64,000 bases of DNA from Boletus sp. NGJ (lineage: Eukaryota; Basidiomycota; Agaricomycetes; Boletales; Boletaceae): the NCBI GenBank assembly GCA_019096195.1, contig JAGTXK010000050.1, forward strand, positions 558,001-622,000, written 5' to 3'. Below are positions 36,501 through 46,644 of this stretch, one piece after another. The notes beneath the pieces were generated by a model. It was given only the letters and a program-made list of their open reading frames with translations. It did not search any database and had not been told where the DNA came from. Numbering within the stretch: position 1 is the stretch's first letter; every line of letters starts with the position of its first letter. The translations under genes and the position numbers were made by a program.

Positions 36501-36943
36501 TCACCGAGGAACTTAGGAAGAACGAATGGGTGCACCTCGCGTGTCATGGTATCCCAAATCGGAAGCAACCATTCAAGTCCGCATTCGCTCTCCACGACGG
36601 GCGCTTCACGATCGAACAGATCATTCGGTGTGAACTACAGAACCCCCAGTTCGCGTATCTCTCTGCCTGTCATACGACTGTCGGGGACGAGGAAAGTCCT
36701 GACGAGGTGATTCATCTCGCGTCGGCGATGCAGTTTGCCGGGTTTCGTTCTGTGATCGGAACGATGTGGGCGGTGGACGATGCTCAGACGAGCAAGATCG
36801 CCTCGACTTTCTATGACAATATGAAGGATGAGTCTGGTTGTCTGGACCACACCCGTGCAGCGTTGGCGCTGAACGAGACGATGAAAAAATTGGCGAATAT
36901 ACCATTCGATCAACGTATCTTGTATATACATCTCGGTGCCTAG
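33551..36943 (+). CDS. TPR-CHAT protein, predicted caspase-like cysteine protease
   Basis: An uninterrupted 1130-codon frame. Residues of about 100-593 hold 11 tandem 45-residue TPR-like units (consensus EDLxEAIVLARDALALRPPGHPDRS...LSNLSxYLSTRYKQLGxM). The C-terminal 350 residues (about 790-1130) are a CHAT domain. The expected dyad is present: His999 in VHLACHG and Cys1040 in YLSACHTT, 41 residues apart, followed by SAMQFAGFRSVIGTMWAVDD. CHAT is a clan CD peptidase fold related to caspases and separase; bacterial TPR-CHAT proteins include the type III-E CRISPR partner. In fungi such proteins are suspected of roles in cell death or allorecognition. Alternative starts are the paired ATGs at 33776/33779, which would drop 75 weakly conserved residues. 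Substrate unknown. There is no signal peptide or membrane segment, so it is probably cytosolic. The repeat units are very alike in DNA as well, suggesting recent expansion or homogenisation. Confidence 0.9.
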   Translation: MQSAFREADSCSPNKESIAVFRCGKAFTSLALLGPSGPLAQYPSAIPNHHVKSSLVDSDGFQRYLSLSACARSSEMMCLPVDQLLSRGKSLVAKFQQGDGTNYIDEGIVLDRKALELCPPGHPKRYLSTNQLGRHLHVRCNQLGEMTDLEEAIVLGRDTLALCTEGHPDRSMALSDLSFYLSTRYKWLGVMEDLNEAISLDRAALALRPPGHPDRSVSLSNLANRLSPRYNQLGAIEDLNEAIVLAQDALALRPPGHPDRSISLNNVSYYLSTRYKQLGVMNDLEEAIVLGRDALTLRPPGHVYRSTTLSNLSLYLSLRYKQLGVMEDLDEAIVFARDTLALRPPGHPNRSMALNDLSYYLYTRYTQFGAMEDLNEAIVLARDALALCTLGHPDRSLFLSNLSDYLSTRYKQLGVMEDLKEGIVLAREGLALRPPGHPDRSSALSDLSVYLLTRFKKLGAMEDLEEVIILGRDALVLRPPGHPERSLALNNLSRFFSTRYKQLGAMGDLEEAIVLARDTLALCTAGHPDRSIALNDLSSCLSIRYKQLGVLEDLEEAIVLGRDALALRPPGHPDRPTTLEGLAGHLRTRFTTSGQLEDKEELFSLYAQLAHPPSMVSSADLSAARTWIRVAEDFNHSTTLLAYEAYLRLLPRHLATLPPLPQHRTVLKGLTGSLAVDAFSACLRKNSPTKALELLEQGRGLFWSQLARLRSPLDDVIASGSTGKMLADEFTQRTFAIRTALDSPGPDQHDRVCRLNVELQGVVTRIRELPGLSHFLLPSPFSDLQQAACEGPVIIVNASKYGCDALVVLVDRNPHHIPLSITKEGVRELSSKLGKLTVDAKSMDVARELAIFMRELWHEVVSPIVNYLKTVHPFQSRIWWCPTAGFSLLPLHAAAPYREGQRNLANLYISSYTPTLTALIRARRHALPHSASKGKHFIGIGQAQAKGENELACVGAELANIKQRIDGLATFTHIESQESCIARVTEELRKNEWVHLACHGIPNRKQPFKSAFALHDGRFTIEQIIRCELQNPQFAYLSACHTTVGDEESPDEVIHLASAMQFAGFRSVIGTMWAVDDAQTSKIASTFYDNMKDESGCLDHTRAALALNETMKKLANIPFDQRILYIHLGA

Positions 36944-37265
36944 TCTTCTCTACCCACGTTCAAGTTTGCTCTCGTGCTTTCCCCTACTGTACTTGCTGCC
37001 TGTAGCTGCTATCTAATATGCTACCGAATATTTCAGACTCCAGCGATGGAGAAACGTGTAAATCTCAGGTCGTCTAGATTGTCCATGCAACGTCATTTGA
37101 CTACTCAAATGATTCCAACGTTTCTCAAGCACCCATCGCTTGGCCGCGCATGCAAGGGTATCAGAGCCAAAAGAAGACAGAACATGTATTGGAACAAGAT
37201 GGTAACGGATGTCGTACAGACATATTGACCAACACGGACGATAAATATATTGGCTACAGACATTG
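36944..37265. other. Intergenic, convergent gene ends
   Basis: Lies between the stop of the TPR-CHAT gene and the stop of the reverse-strand thioredoxin-fold gene. It should hold the two 3' ends. No gene or clear repeat was seen. Confidence 0.6.
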
Positions 37266-38419
37266 CTATTTTTTCCCTCTGCGCTTACTGGGAGTCTTTT
37301 GACCACTGGTAGCAGTGGTCTTTACCTCAGCTTTCGGTGCGACGGGTGGTGTCGGTGTTGATGTGACGGTTTTTTTGGCAACTGGCTTTGGCTTCGCTTT
37401 CGACTGGTCTTGTGTCGATGGCTTGTGGAGAAAGTTCAAGATGAACATCCCCACACCTCCGCTGATCATATACATCAGCCACTTGGGAACTCGAACGAGA
37501 TAGCGGTAGACCGTCGCCAAAGCGAACGCAAAGTAATCAAGAACCCATTCTCTGTCATGCAAATCAGTCCGTAGAAGAAACGTGTACTGGGACTCGTGCG
37601 AACCTGTTCCCCCCTGGGCCGTACACGGACGTCCAAGGTTCCTTCTTGCGCCACCCTTCTTCCTTGAGAAATTGGTACAACACCTCATCACTGAGTCGAA
37701 TCTGGCCAGCTCTATAGAATCGGAGTGTCTTTCCTCGATCCTTCAGTACAACAAGCGTGGGTGGACTGAAGACATGGTTGAGCGATACGGAAAAGCGACA
37801 AGACACGCAAATACGTACGACCACACTACCCATTTGGTGGTAATGACAGTGACATCCAGGTAATCAATCCTTCCGAATCGGACATGTTCCAGGTCGCCTT
37901 TCGCCAGGGTATAGTTATATGTTGCATCAAATGACTCGTCCACGAATTTAGAGACTCCATCTGGTTGCCCCGCGGTAGTAGATCTGCAACAACGCTCTCG
38001 GTGTCGGCATAAAATGGATGAGGAAAACTGACTTACACTACGATGAACCACACCCGTTCCTCTTCCTCCTCTGGTGTCATTTTCTCATTTATAACTAGGT
38101 CTGCATAGTTGGAATCGGTGATGAGAGGGATCCGCTCATCCCAAAGCACGGGGGGTGTTCCAGTGAGATTAAGACCAATGACCGAAGAAAGCGCCGAAAT
38201 AGGACCGCCAGTCACTAGGTTGTCGAGAAACGAAGGTTTCGGTGGAGTTATCCCATGTTTTCCAGCTCCGGTCGTTTCAGTAGGCTGGGGGGCTTGGGAC
38301 TGTGCATGGGCAGGCAAAGTAGGTGTGGGCTGTCCAGGAGTCCACCCCGCTGAGAAATATTGGGCGTTGGCAAGTCCGGCGGCCACGAAGAGGCTTGATA
38401 CCAAGGTTAGCAACTTCAT
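37266..38419 (-). CDS. ER membrane protein with thioredoxin fold
   Basis: A four-exon reverse-strand gene (38037-38419, 37819-37983, 37604-37765, 37266-37551) giving 331 residues. The start at 38419 begins a clear signal peptide (MKLLTLVSSLFVAAGLANAQ). After a proline/threonine-rich stretch comes a thioredoxin-like region (RVWFIVV...HVRFGRIDYLDVT, PPTLVVLKDRGKTLRFYR). A membrane segment follows (WLMYMISGGVGMFILNFL), then a Lys-rich tail ending KRRGKK, consistent with ER retention and a cytosolic tail. No CxxC motif is seen where the redox site should be, so it is probably redox-inactive and acts as a chaperone or adaptor. The frame is preserved across all three introns (52-54 bp). It matches a conserved basidiomycete family of unknown function. 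It is divergent from the KEX1-like gene, with 368 bp between starts. Confidence 0.75.
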
Positions 38420-38787
38420 GGATCGCGGAGGCAGTGACGGGAACAAAAAGCTGCGGAATGGTTTCGATTGGGAAATACCGTAAGTACTAGCACAGCGTTG
38501 ATGTTGTGGGCGGCCTGAGCATAAAACCGTGTGCTTCAAGTTTGAGCGCACATGCAACAACTTTTACTTGAATAACTAACGCGCTGTAGGTTGACCATAC
38601 ATCATTTACATTATTGTGTATAGACAATTCCATTGACCAAAAGTATTGCAATTATGTAACAAGGAGATGGTGTTGTGGTGATCGGCTGCAGTTGCAGTAA
38701 TGATTAATTGTCAAAAGGTTCAGTCATCAGCAGCGCCCACCAGGCCAAACGTCCCCAGCATTTACCGCCCGACAGCCAAGTTCACGA

Positions 38788-41316
38788 ATGCTGCCCACAA
38801 GAATGTTTGGCAGGCCGGCCTGGTCATACCTTTGGTTTCTGTCTCTAATGGCCCACCGGGCTCGGGCTCTACCCACTGACAGTGAGTATCGTCACGGGTA
38901 CAACAGGCTGAACACTCATATTGAAGCCGGCTGCAGTGCCATCGGCCGCCTCCTTCTACGTCTCCAGCCTCCCTGACCTACATCAAGACCCCACCCACCC
39001 GTTACACATATACGCCGGACACATCATCTCTGACCCAAATGCGTCCTCTGCAAGTGACCTCGACGTGCTTGCGCATCTGTTTTTCGTGATGGTAAAGGCA
39101 CGCCGAGCAGCCGATAAAGAGAGACTGATGTTCTGGTTCAACGTGAGTTTGTACGACGCTAAGGCGTCACCACCGACATGAACTGTATTGTGGCTAGGGT
39201 GGGCCAGGATGCTCGTCGTTTGATGGCCTCATGATGGAGGTGGGCCCATTCAGGGTAGATGGACAAGGCGGGTTGAAAACTGTCGAAGGAAGTTGGAACG
39301 AGTACACAACTATGGTCTACGGTGCGGAACTGCACTCTCTTGTTTCGCCTTTACTCAGGTCTCCCAATTCGACAGTTGATCAACCCGCGGGGACGGGATT
39401 GTCATACACTAGCACAAACCACTACGTGAATACACTACAAGAGGTATAACGTTCTTTTGGACCAATTGTCTTCGACGACTCTTCTGACATTTCTTCACAG
39501 GCTACGGACCACATAATTCAGTTTCTCAGGACTTTTTATCTAGTTTTTCCAGAATATTTATCGGTGGATGTCAGTCTTCCTTCTTGGTATCGTTTTTAGG
39601 TACTCACGACCGGCAGACCTATCTTGGCGGTGAAAGTTTTGCCGGGCAGTATCTCCCTTATTTTGGTATTATAATTTTCCTTTCATATCGACCTTTCAGC
39701 TGCTAACGCGTACACAGCGGACGGTATTCTTAGGTCTGATCTCAACATCCCATTACGCGGTGTCGCGATCGGAAATGGCTGGATAGATGGCCGTAACCAA
39801 TACCCCTCATATCTCGAATTTGCAGCAACCCATGGTATTCTTGATGTGGAATCGCAGGTAGATGTGGACCTGTTGCTTTTACGTGCAGGCATCTGACAAC
39901 AGATTGCTTGAAAGCAATATAGAGATAGCAAAAATGCTACAGATGAATGCATTTCCGAATTCGACGGTATAACTTCAGAACCAATCAACGTTGAATTCTG
40001 TGAGAGTATCTTAACCTTTGTTCTTGAGTCAAAGTTGCGGACGTAAGTGCAGATTCTAGTGTCATTCCATCATACCTTTGATGACTGATGATACGCAGCG
40101 TGGACGGAGTAACGAAGTGCATGAACATTTACGATGTGCGATTGGAGGACGACTACCCAGCTTGTGGTATGAATTGGCCGCCGGACCTAAAGGACGTAAC
40201 CCCTTATCTCGCGGTACGTCCCCAGTGTTCAAACTCTCCTGCATTATTGCTCAATGACATCTGCATGCTGACATTTGTAGCGTGAGGACGTCGTCAGAGC
40301 TCTGCACGCCACCGGCAAATCTGAGAGCTGGGTCGAATGCCAACACCGCGTTGGGAGCGAGATACGCATGAAGTTCTCGCCATCCTCAATCACACTTCTC
40401 CCGGGCGTCATCGAACGGGTTCCCTGTATTACTATTCTCGGGTGACCAGGACTACATATGTAACTACATGGGCACCGAGAAAATGATTGATTCCATGATA
40501 TGGAACGGCCAGAAGGGTCTTGGTGTGAGTCCATCATTATTGTCTAACCACTCTTTCTCCCGCTATCTGATGCATCTCATCTTGTACGACCCGGTTGATT
40601 GCTGATGTGTCTCGTGTGTAGGCGGCACCCATCGAGCCATGGACTGTCAATGGGATACCAGCCGGGTCGTGGGTTTCTTCACGAAACCTCACCTATGTCA
40701 AGGTATGGTATCTCTGTTTATAATTACATTACAGCGCCGTTTCCAACATTTGCTTGCGTGCAGGTTTTCAATGCATCCCACATGGTCCCATACGACGTCC
40801 CCGACGTCGCCCACGATATGATCCTCCGTTTCATGGGCGTGGACTTCTCGGTCATTCTCGAGGGCTCGGCGCGTATACCGAGCAGCGTCGGCGACGACGT
40901 CAAGCCCATCTTCATCGATGACGAGAACCTCCCCGTCTCGTCCAACCCACCAGGAACATCGCCTGAACAAACGAAAGCACAGTGGGATGGTAAGTGTATC
41001 TGTGATGTCCCGTTCATTTGGGGAATAACGCGCGCGCGAGCAAGCATATTATAATGCAGGGACGGCCGCGTTGGTCTTTTTACTCATCGCCATCGGTCTC
41101 GGCGTTTGTATATGGTGTCGGCTTCGCAAAAGACGCGTGATGCTCTCTCGAGGGGGTAATGATACGGAAGAGAACATACCCCTCAAAGATACGTCCGAAG
41201 AGGACGGGTTCGAGTTGGAACTTGAGGAGGCTCGGCGAAAGAGAAAAGGGAAGTCACGGGCAGTCGAAGATGAGGGATCGCCAATTTTTGATGTGGGCGA
41301 TGCTGATGAGGATTAG
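38788..41316 (+). CDS. KEX1: KEX1-like serine carboxypeptidase (Golgi)
   Basis: Thirteen exons by my model: 38788-38881, 38937-39142, 39198-39321, 39376-39443, 39501-39569, 39617-39665, 39718-39857, 39915-40042, 40099-40213, 40281-40524, 40622-40702, 40764-40989, 41060-41316. Family S10: substrate-site FWFN-GGPGCSS, catalytic Ser in [13 protein letters not shown], catalytic Asp in the SGDQDYICN segment, and His in [11 protein letters not shown]. An N-terminal signal peptide and a C-terminal membrane segment ([17 protein letters not shown]) with an acidic cytosolic tail fit KEX1, which trims basic residues from secreted proteins in the late Golgi. Two oddities. The intron after 39857 needs an AAG acceptor at 39914, because the nearer CAG acceptor would put TGA in frame. 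Exon 40281-40524 carries one extra base near 40427, so the frame slips before the SGDQD motif. That is either a sequencing error or a young pseudogene. Confidence 0.8.
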
Positions 41317-41439
41317 TATGAGGTTCGAGACGTCGACTCGATTCTCTTATCTGGTCTTGTTGTGCGTACATGATCATCCAAAAAAGGGGGCTCCGTTACA
41401 TTGGTTGTGAGGGCGAATGGATTTCAGACCGAGATTATT

Positions 41440-43883
41440 TTACATCTGAATTTCACCAAAGACGACTGTGTCCACCCATTCTCCTGCTTGCAGTTGTGAT
41501 GGACCTCCCTCTCGGAGGATGGGCAACTGCACCAGTGCGTTGGCCCCACTCAAGCTTGCCACCCGGCTCGACCTCTGACCTCCGGTACTATACGCTTTGA
41601 GGCCAACTGGCGTCGCTTTCACAATGACACGATGGAACTCCACTCGGGGATCCAGGCGCATCGGGTGTTGAATCTATCGGCATGCAAACGTTAGATGTCG
41701 TTTCTTCCATGCAACCGATCGACGTCATGAACAGTAAACAGTGCACGACTCACCTGTGCTTTGACGCGCGGGAGCTGACACCTCTCGACCGGCCACCCGC
41801 CCAACCTCCTGAGTGCAGGTAGCACGAACACATAAAACGTCACGAGCGCTGACGCTGGATTGCCGGGAAGCGCAAACAGGAATTTCCGTTCGTCTTCCTG
41901 GTTTGGCACAGGCAGGCTTGCAAATGTCGTTGGCTTCCCGGGTTTCATCGACACGCGACCAAAGTGAATCGTTCCCCCTGCATCGTCGCTCGATGACGGG
42001 TTTGAGAAGGTCGCTGGGACCCATTGATGTACCGCCCGTGGTGAGAAGTAAGTCTGCTACTTGAAGCCCATCGAAGATGGCTTGGACATGTTCGTTGACG
42101 CTAGGATATTGCTTCAATCGCGGTGGTCTCCTTTAGATGGAAAAAAAAAATCTGGGCCTTACTCGTCTGGTACTATCCCGAGATCGACGACTATGTATCC
42201 CATGCCTTTGAGTATTGCTTGCAACGAGGGGCGGTTGGTGTCGTATATCCCTCCCCATCCGTCAATGGGAAGTGGATTCGGAGATTGCAGGTTCAAAAGT
42301 TCGTTACCCGTACTGAAAAGTGCTACAATAGGTTTGCGTCGGGCTTTCACCTATAGGCGCGTCGCCCATATCATTCAGTGTGACGAACAGACAAACTAAG
42401 TACAACCTGACAGACCTCTTTTCGTCCGACAAACGCCAGTGTACCAATTTCGCCTCCCAAACTCGTGATCACCTCGTTTTTCTGCAACACCAAATCTCCA
42501 GTGCGTACGTCTGAACCAGGCAGTCTCACGTTTTCACCCGGAGGGATCTGCACGAGCGTCTTCACTTGACGCTCTTCGAGATCTTTGCCGTTGGCATCTT
42601 TGATGATAGACACGAGCTGAGTGTCTTCTACCATGATAACGGCGTCCGTTCCAGCAGGAAGTGGCCCCCCAGTGTTGACGCGGAATATAGACCCCTGTGG
42701 GACGTCCTCCGCAGGCGCATGTGTTTTCCATGTCAACACATTGTAGACTCCGGGGGGATCAGAAGCTGTCAGCTCAGAGAGTCAAGCCAAACAATTCTGA
42801 GTTGGGTTGCATCATGGCCATCCTTACATCGAAGTGCGTAACCATCTACGTTGGTAGTTTGCGAAGACGGCACATTCTGTGGCGCGTATACATCTTCGGC
42901 GAGTACACATCCCGCGAGGGCTGGGTCGACCTACACACCACATTAGCCAGCACGATGACGTTTCTCCAGTGGCGATCACGAACCAGCATCTCGAGAGGCC
43001 CCAAAGGTTGAATCTCGGTCAAGATGAGCTGGAGGGCTGCTTCGAGACTGATCTGCGGGTATGGTGATATGCGATGGCGGCCTGGAGCTGTGGACACATC
43101 TGCAACGCCTGTCTACGTAGCAGGTCTCGCGCACTTACCAGGCACAGATGGATCATGGGAGAGTAGTGTCCTGGGTTGAGGCGCTTTATGTCCCTCATGA
43201 TGATGATGGTGGTGGTGGTGGTGGTCAGGCGGATTCGTGGCCTGGGACGGGGTGTGACTCGACCCCAATGCAGCATGTACTTGTTTACCGCTGCCTCCCT
43301 TGATAAGATCGATCGCGTGGGCAACAACACCATTAGAGAGAAGCACTTCCATGTTCTCCCTCACAGCCTTGACACTTCCGGGGAGTGTCACGACGAGGGT
43401 GTTTTTGACCGTTCCCGCGATCGGTCTGGACAACGCCGCGAGCGGGGTGTGCTTCATCGACGCAGAGAGCAAGAGATGTACGATCCCCGACGCATACCGC
43501 TCGATCAAGGGTGATATAGCCTAACAAACTCCCCTATTCAAGGCGGAACAGAAACGTGAAGGCGGGGGCACGGGATACCTCGGGCGTTCTGTCTCTCACA
43601 CCGAATCCAGTTCCACCGGTGGTGATGATCCAGTCCGTTGCGCCGTCCGAAGACTGATCCTGGACGGTCTGGCGGATCTGAGCTTCGTCGTCTGGGAGAA
43701 GGGTGGTAGATATATCTTGATACCCGTGATGCTGGAGGATCTTTTGTATTTCGGGGCCAGACAGGTCTTGACTTCTACCCGAAGCTGCGCTGTCGCTGAC
43801 TTGGTGTCGATGAGCTCATTGGACGTAGTAGGAGCGGCTGAGGCAACCATACCTGTGATGATGAGTACCTTGACGGAACTCAT
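41440..43883 (-). CDS. cnxE: Molybdenum cofactor synthase, G-E fusion (gephyrin/CnxE type)
   Basis: Nine reverse-strand exons: 43853-43883, 43579-43799, 43139-43520, 42984-43099, 42828-42930, 42416-42765, 42163-42350, 41754-42130, 41440-41673. The N-terminal G domain (MogA-like, molybdopterin adenylyltransferase) shows [15 protein letters not shown] and [13 protein letters not shown]. The C-terminal E domain (MoeA-like, molybdate insertion) shows [57 protein letters not shown] and the domain IV end. G-then-E order is that of gephyrin and Aspergillus CnxE (plants have E-then-G). The linker carries nine consecutive His residues. Exon 41754-42130 is one base out of phase (near 42000). The intron at about 42131-42162 would be only 32-35 bp. 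The stop lies 123 bp from the KEX1 stop (convergent). Confidence 0.85.
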
Positions 43884-43961
43884 GAGTGATGATAGTGGTG
43901 GTGGGGTACGACCGCGTCAATTCCGAGAGGTTCACTCCTACTCAAATGCGTGAGTCATCAT

Positions 43962-46565
43962 CTAGATCGCAAGTTCCTCTAGTCTATACAAGCCAACACC
44001 CAAACCAGTCCGCTGTTCAAGCTGCTTTTTCCGTCTCCTCCACTCCGCTGGACTCTCCTTAGATACATCCGTCTTTTCCTTGAGCAACTGAACCTTCACA
44101 AATGGTTCCAGCAACCCACGTAGCGGTTCTAAGCTATCTATAAAGTTGATCTCGGGATCTATAACTGAGAGGATTCGACGGAGCAAATCGTGCGCGGGCT
44201 GGTACTGGAGAAGAGCAACGAACGATGCGTCAAGCAAGGCTTGAAGGAAAGTGATGACCTGATAACGAATAAATGTTGCGATATGAAACAAGCGCGGCTG
44301 ACATACCTTGGGATACGGAGGAGAATCTGCCATGCTTGGCGGCATCTGCGTGTTCGTGGCCAATGACTCAAGCAGAGCCCCCAACTCATGTTCAGTTCCA
44401 CCCTGTATCCAATTCTCCAGTATTTCTAGGATCACGACAAGATCCTGAGCGTCGGGTAGGTATTTCCGGATAGCCAGACGCAACGGGGCCGCTGTGAACG
44501 GATATGATACGCAGGCGAAGAGATAGGACCAAAGAGGGGGTATATAACCTTCTGAAGCATCAACATCCATCGCGTTTTCGCCCCTGCATTGTCTGTCAAT
44601 AAGGAATTTGGCCGAAGCCATCAGTTCGTCCTCGGAGACGTCCGCAACCGTCGTGAGAGCAAGCATCACGTTCTCCTGAACGACTCGTGAGGTTTAAGAA
44701 GTTCGAAAATCGGGGGGTAGCAGAATTCTTACCCAGTCACCTCGTTCGCGCAGCGTCGTGATAAGGCGACCGTTGAGCATGATAGTACTGACGACGGCAT
44801 TTTCAAGAAGACAGCGTGTTATGCGGGGAGTGTACGGGTAATTGGTTGGTGGCTCTGGAGGCAAGACGATATTGAAGATTTTTTTAACAAATTCATGACC
44901 AAGAGTCGCTTCTTTCGACTGTTCCTGCCATTAGTGGAGATTTTGCATCCAATGATGGAATCCTTACGCTACGTGAGTCAAGCCACTTCAAGAAAACTTG
45001 CTCAGCCTTTTGTGCATGGTTCTTCTTTAAAGAAGTCCGAATATCGGAAATTATCTTGGTTGGTCCGTCGTCCTCTTCGGATTTCTGACCATTCGATGTT
45101 TTTTGGATTACCCACTCAGCTGTCAGAGCCGTTTTGCCTAGCGCAGCAGCGAGACTCGACTTAAGTCGTGGGTCCACGGGCACAATGTACACCAAGGAGT
45201 GCTTAGGGGAAGCTTTTTTCTCATGCCTCTGTGGGGACGACACGGTTAAAAGTACTTGTCCTTCGTCGGCGACAGTGAGGCTTAGATGTGGTAAAGAAAG
45301 TGAGGATGGTACAGGCATCGATTGTGCCGTCAGAAGGACTCCATAGGACAGGTCCCATATTTGAAGCGATATATCTTGGGTCCCTTCCACTAAAGCAGCG
45401 AGGAGGACAAGAGAAGTGCCCAAGGATACAATAGCGATGCCTTCCCTCGCCGATGGCTTTTGTCTTTTGAGGATGGTCAACCGTTGGAGGTGAAGGTTTT
45501 CGGAGATGGGGGTTGAGACAAGGGCCGTATTCTGGCACGCGAGTTGATAAGTCGCCCATATTCCACGCGAGTCTGTAGCATGATATACCAATGTGCCATC
45601 CCGACGAGAATGGAAGACATACCAATAAAACTAAGAACCCCAGAGGGACTGCAACTCAAGCCGCGTATAGCGATCTTAGTGCCACTGGTCGAGCTTGCGA
45701 TTGGTATCTCGCAAGTTCCGAATGGAACGAGTTCTTCTCCTAAGAGCACAAGTCGTACGTGCAAGGTCATGCGGACCCGACAGCAAGTGATGACAACTTT
45801 TCCATATGAGTTCATGTCATCTTGCATGAAACTACACGAATTGCAAGGGAAGACAAAGGTCTCCAAGTATTTGCGGTCCCCGGGCCACTCTAGCCGGCTT
45901 TTTATGTCCACCTGTGCGTTTGCAAGGGAGAGATGTCCATTTTTTGAAACGAGTAATAGCGGTACTATGTCATGACCTGTACCACATATTCGAAGAGGCA
46001 GGTCATCAACCTAGGACGGCGTCGGAGAAAGTCATTGGATCTCGAGGGTAGGATGAGCGTACGACTACAACAGTCTTCTCGCTTGCTGCGACTCTTGAAC
46101 CGGAAAGGCTTTGTCGTATCACCCAGATAGTACGCCCACGGTTTGGTTTGGTGATATCTGGGGCTGTTTCTAAGGCTGCGTAGCTAATAACCGACCTGTT
46201 CCCGTCCTCCGTGACGTGCAGGCTGAGGGCAGGTGTTGCGAAAGCGACACGCCTTTCAACAGAAAACGATGTTACAGCATGGAGGTTCTGTAACTGCGCT
46301 TGAGCGTGTCAGACTTTGTCGCAAAGCTGGAATGAAATGACTTTTTACTGACGTCCCAGACGTGAATGCCCTCTCCTTGTGCGGTCAGTGTGGCATAGCC
46401 GGGAAAGTCAGCGTTGTAAGAGGAGTATATTGCCTCATAGTCTGGGAGCTTTGGGGAGAGTGTGCTGCCGGAATACAGCTGAAATGGCTCGCCAATGGTC
46501 GAGCTCGTCGACGTCGACGCTGCCATCAGATTGCCAGGCGTGGGAGTTGTCGATCGCTTGCTCAT
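43962..46565 (-). CDS. NOL11/Utp8-like nucleolar protein
   Basis: Seven exons on the reverse strand: 46349-46565, 46011-46298, 45623-45964, 44968-45572, 44733-44924, 44307-44675, 43962-44258. All junctions keep frame and give 769 residues. The N-terminal half looks like a degenerate beta-propeller (YATLTAQGEGIHVWD, SLQIWDLSYGVLL). The C-terminal half is helical (LENAVVSTIMLNGRLITTL, HDLLRRILSVIDPEINFIDSLEPLRGLLEPF). This layout fits NOL11/Utp8, a t-UTP component that links rRNA transcription with processing. The assignment rests on overall layout rather than a diagnostic motif and could be wrong. The first intron uses an AAG acceptor. The gene is head to head with CLPTM1, with 79 bp between start codons. 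Confidence 0.5.
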
Positions 46566-46644
46566 TCAAGCAGCTAGCTGGCGGGTCGCAGTCGTACTTT
46601 CCTACAACCATCACTCTCCTCAACGTCGGACTCGGGTTCACAGG
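46566..46644. promoter_or_regulatory. 79 bp shared bidirectional promoter/leader region
   Basis: Only 79 bases separate the ATG of the NOL11/Utp8-like gene (46565, reverse) from the ATG of CLPTM1 (46645, forward). Core promoters probably overlap the opposite gene's 5' end. No TATA box is visible. Confidence 0.5.

Noticed and set aside
43176-43510. Forward-strand frame with a Met/Val run ([10 protein letters not shown] type)
   Set aside because: It is the opposite strand of the His run in the molybdenum-cofactor gene.
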